64,000 nucleotides of DNA from Notholithocarpus densiflorus. Taxonomy: Eukaryota > Streptophyta > Magnoliopsida > Fagales > Fagaceae. The stretch is taken from positions 6,193,228 through 6,257,227 of the forward strand of contig JARYZH020000014.1 in assembly GCA_030021035.2 (NCBI GenBank). The letters are read 5' to 3'. The notes under the pieces are model-generated. The model was given only the letters and a program-made list of their open reading frames with translations, did not search any database and was not told the DNA's origin. A program made the translations under genes and the position numbers. Shown in pieces: positions 1 through 11,100 of the stretch. Each line of letters begins with the position of its first letter. Positions within the stretch are counted from its first letter, which is position 1.

Positions 1-860
1 TAGAGAATCGTTCCTAGGATTTTAGCTAAGAGTGGTAAGCTCAATTTTTAGAAAGTTCTTGCTATTTTGGGAAATAACAGCTGAGATTTTGACTTAGCAT
101 TGAATGCTGATTGGCCTTGGCTGATGGGATTAAAGCATGCTTTAGGCTAATGATCTTGGTTATGCTGCTGCTAAAATCAGAGTTCCCTAGGGCAGATTGT
201 ATCACCCTAAGCCAGGTGTCAATCTTGGAGCCCTTGCTGGGAACTCTGCTGGGATCCCCTTGGTGCCTTCCAAACCACATTTCCCTTAAGTTTCCCCATT
301 TGAGGTTCATGTGCTTGGTCCATGAACCAGAGAATACACATTTTTAGTATGAAAATGAATTGATTTCAAGTTGTTTCAGGAGCTTTAATGGCTTGGTCAT
401 GACTGCTCTTGGTTCTTGACCGGATGGGTTGGAGAAGAAAGAAGGGACAACTGGTTAAAGCTTCCCAGCTTTCTGTCACGTCACTTTCAGCTTTATGTCA
501 CATGAGAAATGATAGAATTTCAGCTTGTGAAGGAAGAGTTTAACCCCTGATGGACACGTGTCCTCTTCTGATCTGATTGGATAAGTTGGGACTTGATGGG
601 AATAGGCTTCAACTGTTTAGTTGTGCTGAAATTTGGCTAGTCAGCTCACGTGAGCTCCAGTTGCTGGGATTTGAGTGTGGGCTGGGCTGGCTCAGTTGGG
701 CTTTGTAGTTGAGCTCCTTTGGGCTTGGTTATCCCTACAAAATGAAGAGTCTTGCCATGGGTGATATACATGGGCTTTTGTAATTAGTTGATTATGGAAA
801 AATAAGCATAGTTCCCATAAATTTTGTTGAGAGAAATATTCTTGAGAGGCAGGTAATTTA
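1..860. other. intergenic, no gene recognised
   Basis: No convincing coding sequence, RNA gene or transposon terminus was found here. Reading frames are short and lack codon structure. The stretch is moderately GC-richer than the AT-rich spacers further right and runs into the tandem repeats that start near 860, so it may be the edge of a decayed retroelement, but nothing proves this. Confidence 0.5.
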
Positions 861-1220
861 TATTATATATTTTGCCAAGAAATAGTTTTGGGCTTTGAGC
901 ATAATGTAATTGTTTTTGCCAAAATAGTATTTTGGGCTTTCATAAATAGTTGCCAAAATAATATTTGGGTTTCGTAAAATAAGTGCCAAATTAGTATTTG
1001 GGCTTTGTAAAATAGGTGTCAAATTAGTATTTGGGCTTTGTAGGATTTTGTAAAAACATTGCCGTGTAGCAACAGGCTTTTAAGAAGTGCCGTGTAGCAA
1101 TGGGCTTTTGAGTGCCGTATTGTAACAGGCTTTAGAGATGTCGTATCGTAACGAGCTTTAGAATGCCGTATCGTAACGGGCTTTAGAGTGCCATATCGTA
1201 ATGGGCTTTTAGAGGGGGGT
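860..1220. repeat. two adjacent degenerate minisatellites
   Basis: From about 860 to 1045 a unit of roughly 35-45 bp recurs about five times, each copy with a core like GCCAAAATAGTATTTGGGCT. From about 1060 to 1215 a second, shorter unit (about 25 bp, core GTGCCGTATCGTAACGGGCT) recurs six to seven times. Copies differ by substitutions and small indels. The motif TTGGGCTT continues sparsely to about 1500. Such arrays are common in LTRs and leader regions of decayed plant retrotransposons, but no LTR boundary was found. Confidence 0.7.
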
Positions 1221-1760
1221 TTTGTTGGGATTTTTTGTGGAGATAGCATAATTTTTTGGCCCAATTTTGGTAGCAATATGGTGAGTATTTTTGTGAAAAC
1301 CCAAGTTGGATAATATGTGGGATATAATGGGTAGTATTTGTGAGAGGGCCCAAGGTAATTTATGGGGCTCATATAGGGAATATTTATGGGAGCCCAATAA
1401 CATGGAGAATATTTGGGTAATATATATGAGGAATATTTATGTGGGCTTAAAATAGTTTATGGGCTTGTGTGGATATTTTTGTGAGTGGGCTAATGAAATT
1501 AAGGCCCGAAAATTTATACCTCAACAACTATTAATGTTATCTGCCCCATATCTTTTTCAATGTACACAACCGAACAATTATTAAGTTACTAATCTCCCAT
1601 TCAATTACCAACATATTGCCTAAATAAGTAATAATATAAACAAAATGCATTATCTTTTTGAAAAAATGTATCACATAAATCCAACGAATTCAGTTAAAGA
1701 CTAAAGCAAGCACTAACAAACTTGGGTTTTTAGGCTAATTAGTTTGTTTGGGCAATTTTT
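1221..1760. other. intergenic, no gene recognised
   Basis: G-rich plus-strand sequence with scattered GGGCT and GGCCC words related to the neighbouring minisatellite, followed by AT-rich spacer. Minus-strand open frames here are by-products of the repeats. Confidence 0.4.
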
Positions 1761-1942
1761 AAGAAGTGCTATATCCATAATATTTTTGCAATACTTTCAT
1801 AACAAAACTTAGGCAGTAAGTTTTTATTAGTTCTAATTTGAACTTACCACTGAAATTAATTTTCAGTTTAGCGTAAAAACCTACTACTTAGGATTTGTTA
1901 CGAAAATGTTGCAAAAATGTTGTGAACATAACATTTCTCGCA
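1761..1942. mobile_element. MITE family A, copy 1
   Basis: Inverted-repeat element of about 180 bp. The left arm (ATATCCATAATATTTTTGCAA, then TTAGGCAGTAAG) pairs with the right arm (CTACTTAGGATTTGTTACG, then ATGTTGTGAACATAACAT). The same family occurs at 16983-17139, 32431-32593 and 55349-55548, which supports mobility. No coding capacity. The target-site duplication was not resolved. Confidence 0.7.
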
Positions 1943-2363
1943 ATTTTTTAGTTTAACATTCAAAGAACCAAAATTTTGGAGAGGTTGAATTTTATTTTTA
2001 ATGGACTCAATTGTTATTTAGGGTATTCAAGTTTTTTTTTAGGGTGGTCAAAAGACCCATATTAATTTAAAAATCAAAAAATTTTAAGGTATATTTTTTA
2101 AAAAAATCAATGTGGTCTTGTGACCGCCCCTATGCAATGCACGAGTAAATTAAGATCATAAATATATATCATAATTAATTTTTTTTCAAACAACTCATTT
2201 TAGTCTAAGGTTAAGTTTGGTAACTCAACTCAAAATGCATTTTATAGATCTAGGTATGAAAATGAATTTTGCTATTTTTGTGCTTGTTTGGTAAATTTTG
2301 TTGGGACACAAATTGGCAGAGAGGCTATCAGCAATGCCGACATCAATTGCTATGCTATATTCA

Positions 2364-2560
2364 TAATCTCCCTTTGCCTCAAAAATGAGAGCCATAAGAC
2401 GTCAATGATCAATCAGTTGCTTCTTCAATGGATGCTGGTGCAGTATGCTCCCTATGGATTTCAGGAGTCTCCTTACAGAAGCTCTCTACCTCATCAAATT
2501 GCATTTGCTTGAACATGCTCAGCTAAGTACCTGCCATTTCCAGGCAATGCAGTTATGCTA
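2364..2560 (-). pseudogene. KLCR1 exon-2 5' end fragment (pseudogene)
   Basis: This block is a diverged copy (about 90% by eye) of the start of exon 2 of the KLCR gene at 9.9 kb, in the same orientation. It covers the codons for the region beginning YLAEAHVQAM and continues past the splice acceptor into intron-side sequence (AGTACCTGCCATTTCC is shared). Because intron sequence is included, it arose by DNA duplication and not by retroposition. Small indels, including an inserted ATCA-like stretch and an extra T, break the frame. Weaker similarity to gene sequence around 9651-9700 may extend it left to about 2316. Not functional. Confidence 0.85.
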
Positions 2561-2914
2561 CCAAACAAAGGGAGGCGTGAACTCAAAAGTATACAATTAT
2601 CTATAACTCTGCTTACGCATATTCAAATGACAAGAACCCAAAAACTGACATTTTAAAAGAAGGCGAACAACCACATCTCACCCCATTAAAAGTCACAACA
2701 GAGCATGACAGTCGTTATTTCTCTTCCTCCTAGAATAACATCAAAACACTGCTTAGGAATTTTATCAAACACTTTGTGTTACTTTTGTACATGCATTTTT
2801 GCATCAAATTAGTAGAGGAAACAATCACCACATTGCAACTTAAAGCCTTAAACCAAGCAATTCAATCCAAAAAAATAGAAGATTAAAAAAAAAAAACTCT
2901 AAGAGAGTTTAGGG

Positions 2915-3300
2915 ATATTGTGATTTGTGAAGAGAGCAGCAAAAAGATTTTGAAGCCTGTCAGACAGCCGTGCGACCATCCCAACCAGCCGAAGCCAGTT
3001 GAGAACGATCCTCTACAGTTCGGTGCCTCTAACAGAGGCAACGAGGCCGTTAATCACGCTCTGATCGCACGGCCATGGTTCATCCACCAGGTTTGGGGTC
3101 CTGTCTCCTTAGTGAGCAAGGATACAGAGGTACGATCCTATAGAACAGATCCTGTTCAAGTAAGGTCGTGTCCTCTCAAGCTTCTTCGCTCTAAATAAAC
3201 TAAAGTTCTACTTACTATCTGGTCGATATGGGACAGTGTTGTTTGGTTTGAATCAAACTACTTGCTCGTGGACAAAAATGCCCCTTTAAACCTTCCCACT
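2915..3300. other. GC-rich island, unassigned
   Basis: A clearly GC-richer patch in AT-rich surroundings, with an open plus-strand frame of about 90 codons that I do not recognise. Short words such as GGACAAAAATGCCC are repeated just to the right (3270-3420). It could be a fragment of a retroelement, an organelle-DNA insertion or an old gene fragment. I cannot choose between these. Confidence 0.35.
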
Positions 3301-3464
3301 TCAGTCATTGCTGGCTGCGCAAGGACAAAAATACCCCGGCTCCTCGGATCAATTACAATTAGGACAGATAGTGCCCCTGTCTCCCTGGCCCCTCGGACAA
3401 AAATGCCCTTTTAAACTTCCTAATAAATTGGTTAGAGTTGTTCGCATGTATTATTTATAAGAAT

Positions 3465-4040
3465 AAAACTTATGTATAATACATTAAGTTCTTTAATTAT
3501 ATTCAAGTTTTTTTGGTGGATTAAATTTAATTATTCATGAAAAAGATAACATTGTGTGTTTTATTAGACTATACAACCAATTGTTTAAATTTATTGGAGA
3601 ACACAATGTACAACACCTAAGAGCATCCCCAATAAGGTTGCTAAAGTCAATTTAGCAACCAATACTCTCAAAATGCCTTGTACAGCAAAGAAGCTAAACT
3701 CAAAATAATTTGAGTATCATCTACAACAAGCTATTATCTATAGATGGCAGCTCACTATAGCTTAAAACTTAAAACAAAAAAATAATTTTTTAATGTGTGG
3801 TGTTAAAAAAATAGTATTTTAATGTGTTAGTTGTGATTGTTATTTATTATGTTGGATATATTATTTTATTGTGTTATTTATATTATTTTAATGTGTTAAA
3901 AGTTAAAATAAAACATTTGATGTTGGGTATATTATAAAGTATGGTGTTAAAATAGATAAAATAGTGTTTTAAGTTGCTAAAAGTTATATTTTTTAGCTTT
4001 CTTACTGTGAATACTCTAAGATCATGTATCTATTTTTTAC
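3465..4040. mobile_element. MITE family B copy 1, split by another element
   Basis: The left arm and body lie at 3465-3620 and the last 20 or so bases at about 4017-4040. The two parts are separated by the GAGCAT element at 3621-4016. The termini (AACTTATGTATAATACATTAAG at left, and the complement of CACCTAAGATCATGTATC at right) match the termini of copies 4558-4731 and 21679-21865. Family B is about 160-190 bp, with a body containing AATTAAATTCAA-type arms and an AAGATAACA core. Non-coding. Confidence 0.65.
3621..4016. mobile_element. PIF/Harbinger-like MITE (GAGCAT termini), 396 bp
   Basis: Starts GAGCATCCCCAATAAGG and ends with the imperfect complement TGAATACTC. It is flanked by a direct TAA duplication (3618-3620 and 4017-4019). 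A 3-bp TAA/TTA target duplication with GAGCAT termini is typical of Tourist/PIF-Harbinger MITEs. It sits inside the terminal repeat of a family B MITE, so it is the younger insertion. No transposase. Confidence 0.8.
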
Positions 4041-4218
4041 GTTATTCATAACAAAGTGACTATGAGTAATTGGTTATGACATACCATTTTGGTTGGTGCC
4101 CTAAACTTATTCTTCTTTTTTAAATGCGAGTGTTCTTAAAGCATCTAATTAATCTTCGGATAAGTGTAGTTTTTTTATCCCATACACATTGGGAATACAA
4201 ATAAGGAGAAATCTCTAA

Positions 4219-4378
4219 TTTTTTTTTTTTTAATAATTTTATAGCTCAGTTAGAAATCCTAATCTAATGAACCTAATATACTACCCCCACCCAGGACCAC
4301 TCGAACTTGGGTCCTCAAACCCCACAAGCCTTTAAGGCTTGGGGAAGTACCACTCCGCCCAACGTGGGCAGTGATAAG
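4219..4378 (-). mobile_element. tRNA-derived SINE, minus orientation
   Basis: Read on the minus strand, a tRNA-like head has a box-A-like segment (GGGCGGAGTGGTACTTCC) and a box-B-like segment (CCCAAGTTCGAGTGG). It is followed by a unique body and ends in a poly(A) run (the poly-T at 4219-4232 on the plus strand). The direct repeat TCTCTAA flanks it at 4212-4218 and 4379-4385, the signature of target-primed insertion. Length is about 160 bp, normal for plant SINEs. Confidence 0.75.
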
Positions 4379-4557
4379 TCTCTAAAGTTGATCCTAAGGT
4401 ATTTGAATGAAAGACTTAAACTCATGATCTCATGGATCATGTAACACTTTAAAACAATTAGACAAACCCTTTAGGGTTGATTGGTGATCGTTAATTGATC
4501 CACAATGGATTCATACCCTTCATTAGTCATTGACAAATGGCATTAAAAAGGAGGTAA

Positions 4558-4731
4558 AATTTAAGTATAGTTTCTTAAGTGTTGTGTTTTATGTTTTTCA
4601 ATTAAATTCAATTATGTGGCTGTAGTTAAGAAAAATAACATTGTTTGTACTACATTAATCAATACAACCACATGGTTGAATTTAATTGAGGAACTTAAGG
4701 TACAACATGTAAAGAACTATACATAAATTTT
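4558..4731. mobile_element. MITE family B, copy 2
   Basis: About 174 bp with long inverted arms: the left end AAATTTAAGTATAGTTTCTT pairs with the complement of the right end, AGAACTATACATAAATTT. The body is shared with the copies at 3465 and 21679. Non-coding. Confidence 0.75.
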
Positions 4732-5956
4732 TTTTGCTAGGAAAATTGCCCTTTTCCTTTCTTAAATATATGACAACTGCAATGCCCCCATTTTGGTTTA
4801 AACATAGTAGTATCCCCACTAACTCTTTGTAATAAGCATTTTTCCCCCTCCAATAGTATTTTTAGAAACATACATTGATTTGTATCCAAACCCACACTAA
4901 ATTAACTTTAGTATTCTTCCCATTTTGTTATAGTTAGCGTGGGGGTGGGGGGAAGAGGAAAATTGCAATTGTTGAATACTTAATGGTTGCAGATTACAAT
5001 ATTTAACAAAGATAATGCATTTTTTCATCTATGCTTGTTTGGTAAATTTTGTTGAGACAAAGAATTCATTTTTCTTAGAATGTACTCTTCTCTTCTTATT
5101 TACTAAAAAATTATAGGATCCATTTCTCATTCTCATTAAGTGAGTTGGGTGTTGTGACCTCACCTACAAATTTTTTCTTTTTTTCTCAGCAAAAAAAGTT
5201 CTCCCCATTATAAGCTATAACTGAACTCCTTTTGTCATTATCCTCCTCATTTTTACTAAAATCGAGGATTCTCATTTTAACCTCTCATTCTCGTTTTTAC
5301 GAAAAGGTTAGATAAGCACAATTCACAAGCTCAAATGATCTTTCTCCTTTTTGTTTTCTCTTCTCTCTTTTCCTTCTCAAGTCCTCTCCATCAGAACTAA
5401 ACTCCTCATCCTCCTATTCTTCTTTGTCCACCTCGACCTTGAAAGGTGTCTCAGGTCGAGTTGAGGCGACAACACAAAGAGAAGCTAGTCAAGCTATAAA
5501 GGAAAGTTAAGGAGGTGTTGAAGTACCATGATCGTGCAAAGAGGAGGATGAGTACAAGAGAATATGATGCTCATGATGATTACAAATCACGATGATTCAA
5601 TCATCGTGAAAATGAAGGAAGAGGAGGAATTTGCTTAGATGATCATTGTGGATAACTTGTCAATCAATCGTCTCCCAAAAAGGTGGCTCAAGGTCTCTTT
5701 TTAGAAATGCCTAGCTTTTATATTAGGAAATTGTAAATTTTGTGGTGAATTTCAAATGTTTTAGATAGTTAGGTTTCTTTTTCTTTGTTTTGTGGCACCG
5801 ATACAAATTTACGATGAGACAGATTTTTTTGTGGTGTTTGGAGGTGGGTACGAAATTTCTTAAATTTTTTTTAAAAAAAATTGGTTGACATTAAAAAAAA
5901 TAAATAAATTGGGGAACGTGTAACTGGTAAATATTATTTTATTTGAAAAATTATCT
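4732..5956. other. intergenic, no gene recognised
   Basis: AT-rich spacer with poly-pyrimidine tracts (5160-5420). A short piece at about 5036-5060 resembles the sequence at 2281-2310 beside the KLCR fragment, hinting at shared repeat flanks. No coding region supported. Confidence 0.4.
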
Positions 5957-5966
5957 TATTAAAAAT

Positions 5967-7106
5967 GGCAAATTACAACTTACTTATTTGTAGTTTGGCC
6001 CGAATTTAAATTACCTACTTGTGGTTTGAAATTTGACATTTTACCCACCTAAGCTCTATTCCGTTAAGCTTCCATTACCCACCTCTTTATTTTTTGTTAA
6101 AAAACAAATTTTAATACAAAAACATGACACAAAACATTTCAAAAGGTTGGGTTTGAAGAAATATTTTCACACTATATCAAGTTGCCCATAAATTATATGC
6201 AAATTTGCAACAGAAAATGTTATAAAAAAAAGAAAATTGAGGATTTAATTTTACTTTTTATTTTTTTAAAAAGGACCTTACTTGGCAATACCCTTCAGCG
6301 CAACGACACATTGTATTCTGCACTGTCATTTTGACAATAATAAGAAACGAATTAAAATCACAAACCCAATACACAAAATGTAACACTGTCATTTTCGAAA
6401 TTTCAGACCGAACAATAAGGAAAAATTTTGAAAAAAAAAAAAGACCTACTTGATCTGTTCATTAATCTCGGCCTCGTGTTCATTAATCTCAGCCTCACAT
6501 TCATAGAAATATTTCGGGCGAGCAAAAGAGAGTTGTGGGACTGGGAACAAGATCAAGCTCTTTCTTAACCTCTTCAAAGAGTTGTGGGACAGTGGCCTCC
6601 CATTTTTTCAGTAATTGTACATTTTTGAAAAAACCAAAATACATTGTACGATCTTTTGTGTTTTGTGTTATGTCTTCAGTGGAGTTTAAGTTCTCTCTCT
6701 CTCAAACCCAACCAATATTCATGCTCTATTTTCTTTTCTTTTTTTCTTTTCTTTTTTTCTGTCTTTTAGGCTAATACTGGATGTTTGCTTCATTTTGATG
6801 GGTTTGTCACAAAAAGCTTTCACAATTAGAACTTTGTGTGAGAGAAGTTTTGATATTAGTTTGTATTTGTTTGAATTATTTTTATGTAATGTTCATCCAT
6901 CTTTTGCAAAATTTTAAACCTTAGTTTTTTGATATATTTTATGTTATATTTTCGAATTAAAATTTGTTTTTCTAATGGCAAATGCAGAGCTGGGTAACAA
7001 AAGCTTAACGAAATAGAGTTCAAGTGGGTAAAATGTCAAATTTCAAATCACAGGTAAGTAATTTAAATTCGGGCCAAATCACAAATGGGTAAGTTGTAAT
7101 TTTCCC
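5967..7106. mobile_element. Mutator-like element, 1140 bp, non-autonomous
   Basis: Terminal inverted repeats of about 105 bp: 5967-6070 (GGCAAATTACAACTTACTTA...) is closely complementary to 7003-7106. A 10-bp direct repeat TATTAAAAAT flanks it at 5957-5966 and 7107-7116. Long terminal repeats plus a 9-10-bp target duplication are diagnostic of MULEs. No transposase is present. The interior (about 6440-6640) reads on the minus strand as a possible coding fragment with an EAEINEHEAEINEQ repeat and a frameshift. I do not recognise it, but it could be captured exon sequence. Confidence 0.85.
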
Positions 7107-7380
7107 TATTAAAAATAATGTAATTTTCTTGTTACTGAAAATTGTAGAAATTGTTTAATTATAACTTTGTGAAAGAACATTGCTTCTTTGTACATGACTT
7201 TTTATATGTATTTGGAATAGGGTTATATGCATGTAAAATTAAATATTTATTAAAAAAAATGATATTTGGGAATTATCACCTTGCTATGAAAAAAAACTAC
7301 AATCCGCTAGAATGTATTCCAACTACATTCTGCTAGAATACCTTATGTGAGAAGAGTTACTAAACAGTAAAACCTACTTA

Positions 7381-7560
7381 GTGTATGTTTGAATTGCACT
7401 GAAAACAACAGACGTGCGCATCTGCATTTTTTTTATGTGGGTTTCAGCAAATTTTTTTTAAATTGGATCCCACGGTACTATTCACACATTTAAAAATTAT
7501 TTTTCTACAATGTTTTCAATTTTCAATTTTCAGCAATAAGCGGTATCCAAATAGACCCTT
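7381..7560. mobile_element. MITE family D, copy 1 (reverse orientation)
   Basis: About 180 bp, beginning TGTATGTTTGAATTGCACTG and ending GCAATAAGCGGTATCCAAAT. It is the reverse complement of the family member at 12667-12881. Internal words (ACTATTCACACATTTAAAAAT, TACAATGTTTTCAATTTTCA) are shared. hAT-like small element by appearance, with no clear target duplication. Confidence 0.6.
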
Positions 7561-8183
7561 AAAGGCTAAAACGCTTAGGCCGTAATGGATGAAAACAATT
7601 CATTCAAGGAGAGTTATGATAAGAGAAGTCACTGAAATTGTTTAATTTAAAATATAAAATTAAAAAAATTAAATTTAAAAATAAAAATAAAAAAAAATAA
7701 AATAAAAAATAAAAAAAAAAAACCAAAAGACCAACCACCTTCAAATTACATGCATGGAGTTGGACTATTGGAGTAGTGAATTCTTGTTTAATAATAAAAG
7801 CAACACTAACAATTTAATGAATAGAATGTTTGACTGTTTTAGGTCGACCCGTTTATGATCCAAACCTGTAAAAACCCGTGTCGTGTTCGCAAGTTGTGTC
7901 AAACATTGACACCCCTAAATGATAGTCATCAGAGAAACAAAAACAGCCTGACAAATTGCAATTACAAAACTATATTCACTAGCATATGAGCATTTCATCC
8001 TGTAAACAAATTCAATATTTTATAAGAAAACATTCAAGGAAATATAATAAATTTAAATTAAAAAGTGGAAATTAATTATTAAGGAGCAAGAAAGCTCCAG
8101 CAATTGTAAGAACTTGATCTTCTACATGAAAAAAACTGAAGTCAGTGAGAGGAAAAGGTCAGAAGAGGTTATCTTATTCTTAG
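7561..8183. other. intergenic, A-rich tract
   Basis: Contains a long A-rich stretch (7640-7725) and the downstream flank of the KLCR gene, including its probable 3' untranslated region (8000-8183 on the minus strand). Nothing else recognised. Confidence 0.4.
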
Positions 8184-11100
8184 TTAATTCTTGAAACCAA
8201 ATCCAGACCACTTTTTAGTTCCCTCTTTCTTCCTATTTGAGTTGGAATCAAGAAGATTTTCAAGTGATTTTCCCTTTCTGTTCCGAGTCCTTTTGGTGTC
8301 TTTCAAAAGCTCTACTAGCCTCATTTTCTCATCTTCAGCATCTGGATTTGCTGTTCCAAGCTTTTGTTCTCTCACCTTGAGGATGTATTCCAGTATCTCA
8401 ATAGCATCTTCCACCCTGTAATAAATACCAAAACTCTGTAACATAGGGCACTAAAACTATGAAGGGACAAGTAAGAACAAGGTTCAGATATTATGTATCC
8501 ACAATTCTATGAGTATCTTCTTTGAGCTGTATAGGTCAGTGGCAGTGGGCTGTTCTGCAATGTCACAATGCATGCACTAATTTTCAATGGTTAACATTCA
8601 TACAAGATGAGATAGGCTACCAAAAGAAGGGGGTAAATATAAGTATATCAGTATGTCTCAAATGGTTAAATGATAATAATCCTGGAAAACATGACAGATT
8701 GCGGTTAGAGCTTAGAGTACAAGACAACAGAAGGCTCACTTAAAGGTTATGAAGACTTGATGTGGTGTGATCAGGTGAGTACCACCCCCTAGGGGTTTGA
8801 AGATTGTAAATACCTTCAGAAATAATCAGGGTGTGCAAGATACTTACATATGCATATGCATGATGAGAACAATCACGGACCTGTCTAAAATAACAATATT
8901 ACAAGAGAGAGGAACGGGACAAAAAGGTGATTCAGCAGAAAAACTTAAGACATAGCAAACAAAAGGCTAAGAAAGAACTAAAGACGAGCTTGAAATGATC
9001 ATGAAAGAATGCTCACCTTCCCATGGCATCATAAGCTGCTGCAAGATTGCTATAAACTCCAATTGTGTTCAAGTGAAATGAGCCGCACTCCTGCTCTAGT
9101 ATCTCCCTTGCTTCTTCAAACAACCTGGCAGCCTCATCTATCTTGTACAACTGCACGCAAGCCAATCCCAACTGATTCAACACTATTCCAAAGAAGGCTG
9201 ACTTCTTTTCCCCATTGGAATGAAGCTTAGCTATAGCACTCCCAAAAGAGTTCCGAGCCTTGCCATACATCCCAATCGTGTAGAACAGCACACCCATCTG
9301 TGCTTCTATCCCTGCAATTGTGCTTTGCTGCCCAGGGGTATCCTCCAATAACTTCACTGCCTTTTCCAAGAGCTTCAGTACCTCCTCCGGCTCATTTATG
9401 GCTTCATAGATGGCTGAGATTTCAGTCAACCCACTGGCAATTTCCTCAGATGTGGTGCCAGGAACAGGTTTTGCATATATCCTCATGGCATTCTCACAGT
9501 ATGATTTGGACTCTCTTAACTTGCCCGTCTTGTAATAGAGGTCAGCAAGGTGAATAAAGACTGATGCTACAGAAGGGTGATTGTCACCCCTTGTGGATTT
9601 GAAGACTGTAAGTGCCTTCTGGTAGGAAAAAATAGCCTCATCAAATCGGCAGAGAGACAAGTAAACATCACCAATGCTAACATCAATAGCTGCAACCTCA
9701 TTATCTTGACCATTGGCAATCATTGACATGCTAGCCAGGACAAGGTGCTCAAGTGCAGATTCATAATCTCCCTTTGCCTCACAAATGAGAGCCAGAAGAC
9801 GTCGATCAGCTGCTTCTTCAAGGGATGCTGGTGCTGTATGCTCCCTATGAATTTGAAGAGTTTTCTTACAGAAGCTCTCTGCCTCATCAAATTGCATTGC
9901 TTGAACATGGGCCTCAGCTAAGTACCTGCCATTTCCGAAGTCAAATTGTTGGGCAACTCCATTATGCTAGATTAGAAGGTTGAGCACCTTGTCTTAATTA
10001 CTTTAGTTTTATATAAAAGAATATAAATTACAACCACATGATATGTCATATATATGAAATCATAATTTTAGTCCTCCAAGCATTAAATCTTTAAGTACAT
10101 TAAAATAATTAACATAGTTGGTCTAAGTGACACTCTATTGCCAAACTTTCAAAAGGTCTAAAAAATGCTACTACTATTAAAATTCTATTATAAAAAATTT
10201 CTAGAAATTTAAGAAGAAGTTTCATTATTTATTTTATATTATTTTGATGATCTATCATCACTTCTTTTTTTTTTTAACAAAATAATAAAAGTTAGATTGC
10301 AAATGTCGTGTTTATTTTATGTGACTCAATCTAAGTAGTACAAATTGCACGACATAATTTCTCCATGTAACTAATTATAAGTAAAATAATTAATATAGTG
10401 ACTTTAATTGAAACTCTATTAGAAATATATAAAAAATCAAAATACTATTATAATATTTGGTTTCAATATTTATTTTAAATAACTCTATTTCTCAGTGTAA
10501 CTCTTTTTTTTTTAGAATGATTTCTCCATGTAACTCAATTATAAAATCTTTAAAGAAATTTAAAAAGAGTTTCAATATTTAAAAAAAAAATATTATAATC
10601 TATTATAATCTTTGGTTTTTGATAAAAACTTAGTCTTACAAGATGTACATTCTTCTAATTTTTTGTACTTTTAATATCTAATTTATCATTCAATCTTGAT
10701 TATAATATAAAAATATTTTCTTTAATTTACATATGATATATTTTTTTTGATGAATTAAAATGATTTAAATGGTTCTGCTATGCGTTACAAAATATTAATT
10801 AATATATTATTATATTCTACCCATTTCGACCACCACATTTGGGCCAAAATGGATGTATTAAGTGCTCAAAATTTTCAAAATTAATCATTGTAGTTATGAA
10901 TTATGATAAAACTCTGAGGTGATGCATGGGTTGTGACTTGTGTGTGAAGAATGAGAGCTCAATAAATAAGTTCTACCAAGGTAGTAGATCAAAAAAAATC
11001 ATTAATAAAACTAAGAATAATTTATTAAGCAAAAAATAAATTTATAATTTAATTTGGTTAGGAGGTGAAAGATATGTTGGGCCCAACTGCCCCAAAGCTC

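Noticed and set aside
2920..3198. 92-codon plus-strand frame in a GC-rich island, considered as a mitochondrial DNA insertion
   Set aside because: Composition is suggestive, but I cannot match it to any specific organelle gene. It is left as unassigned sequence.
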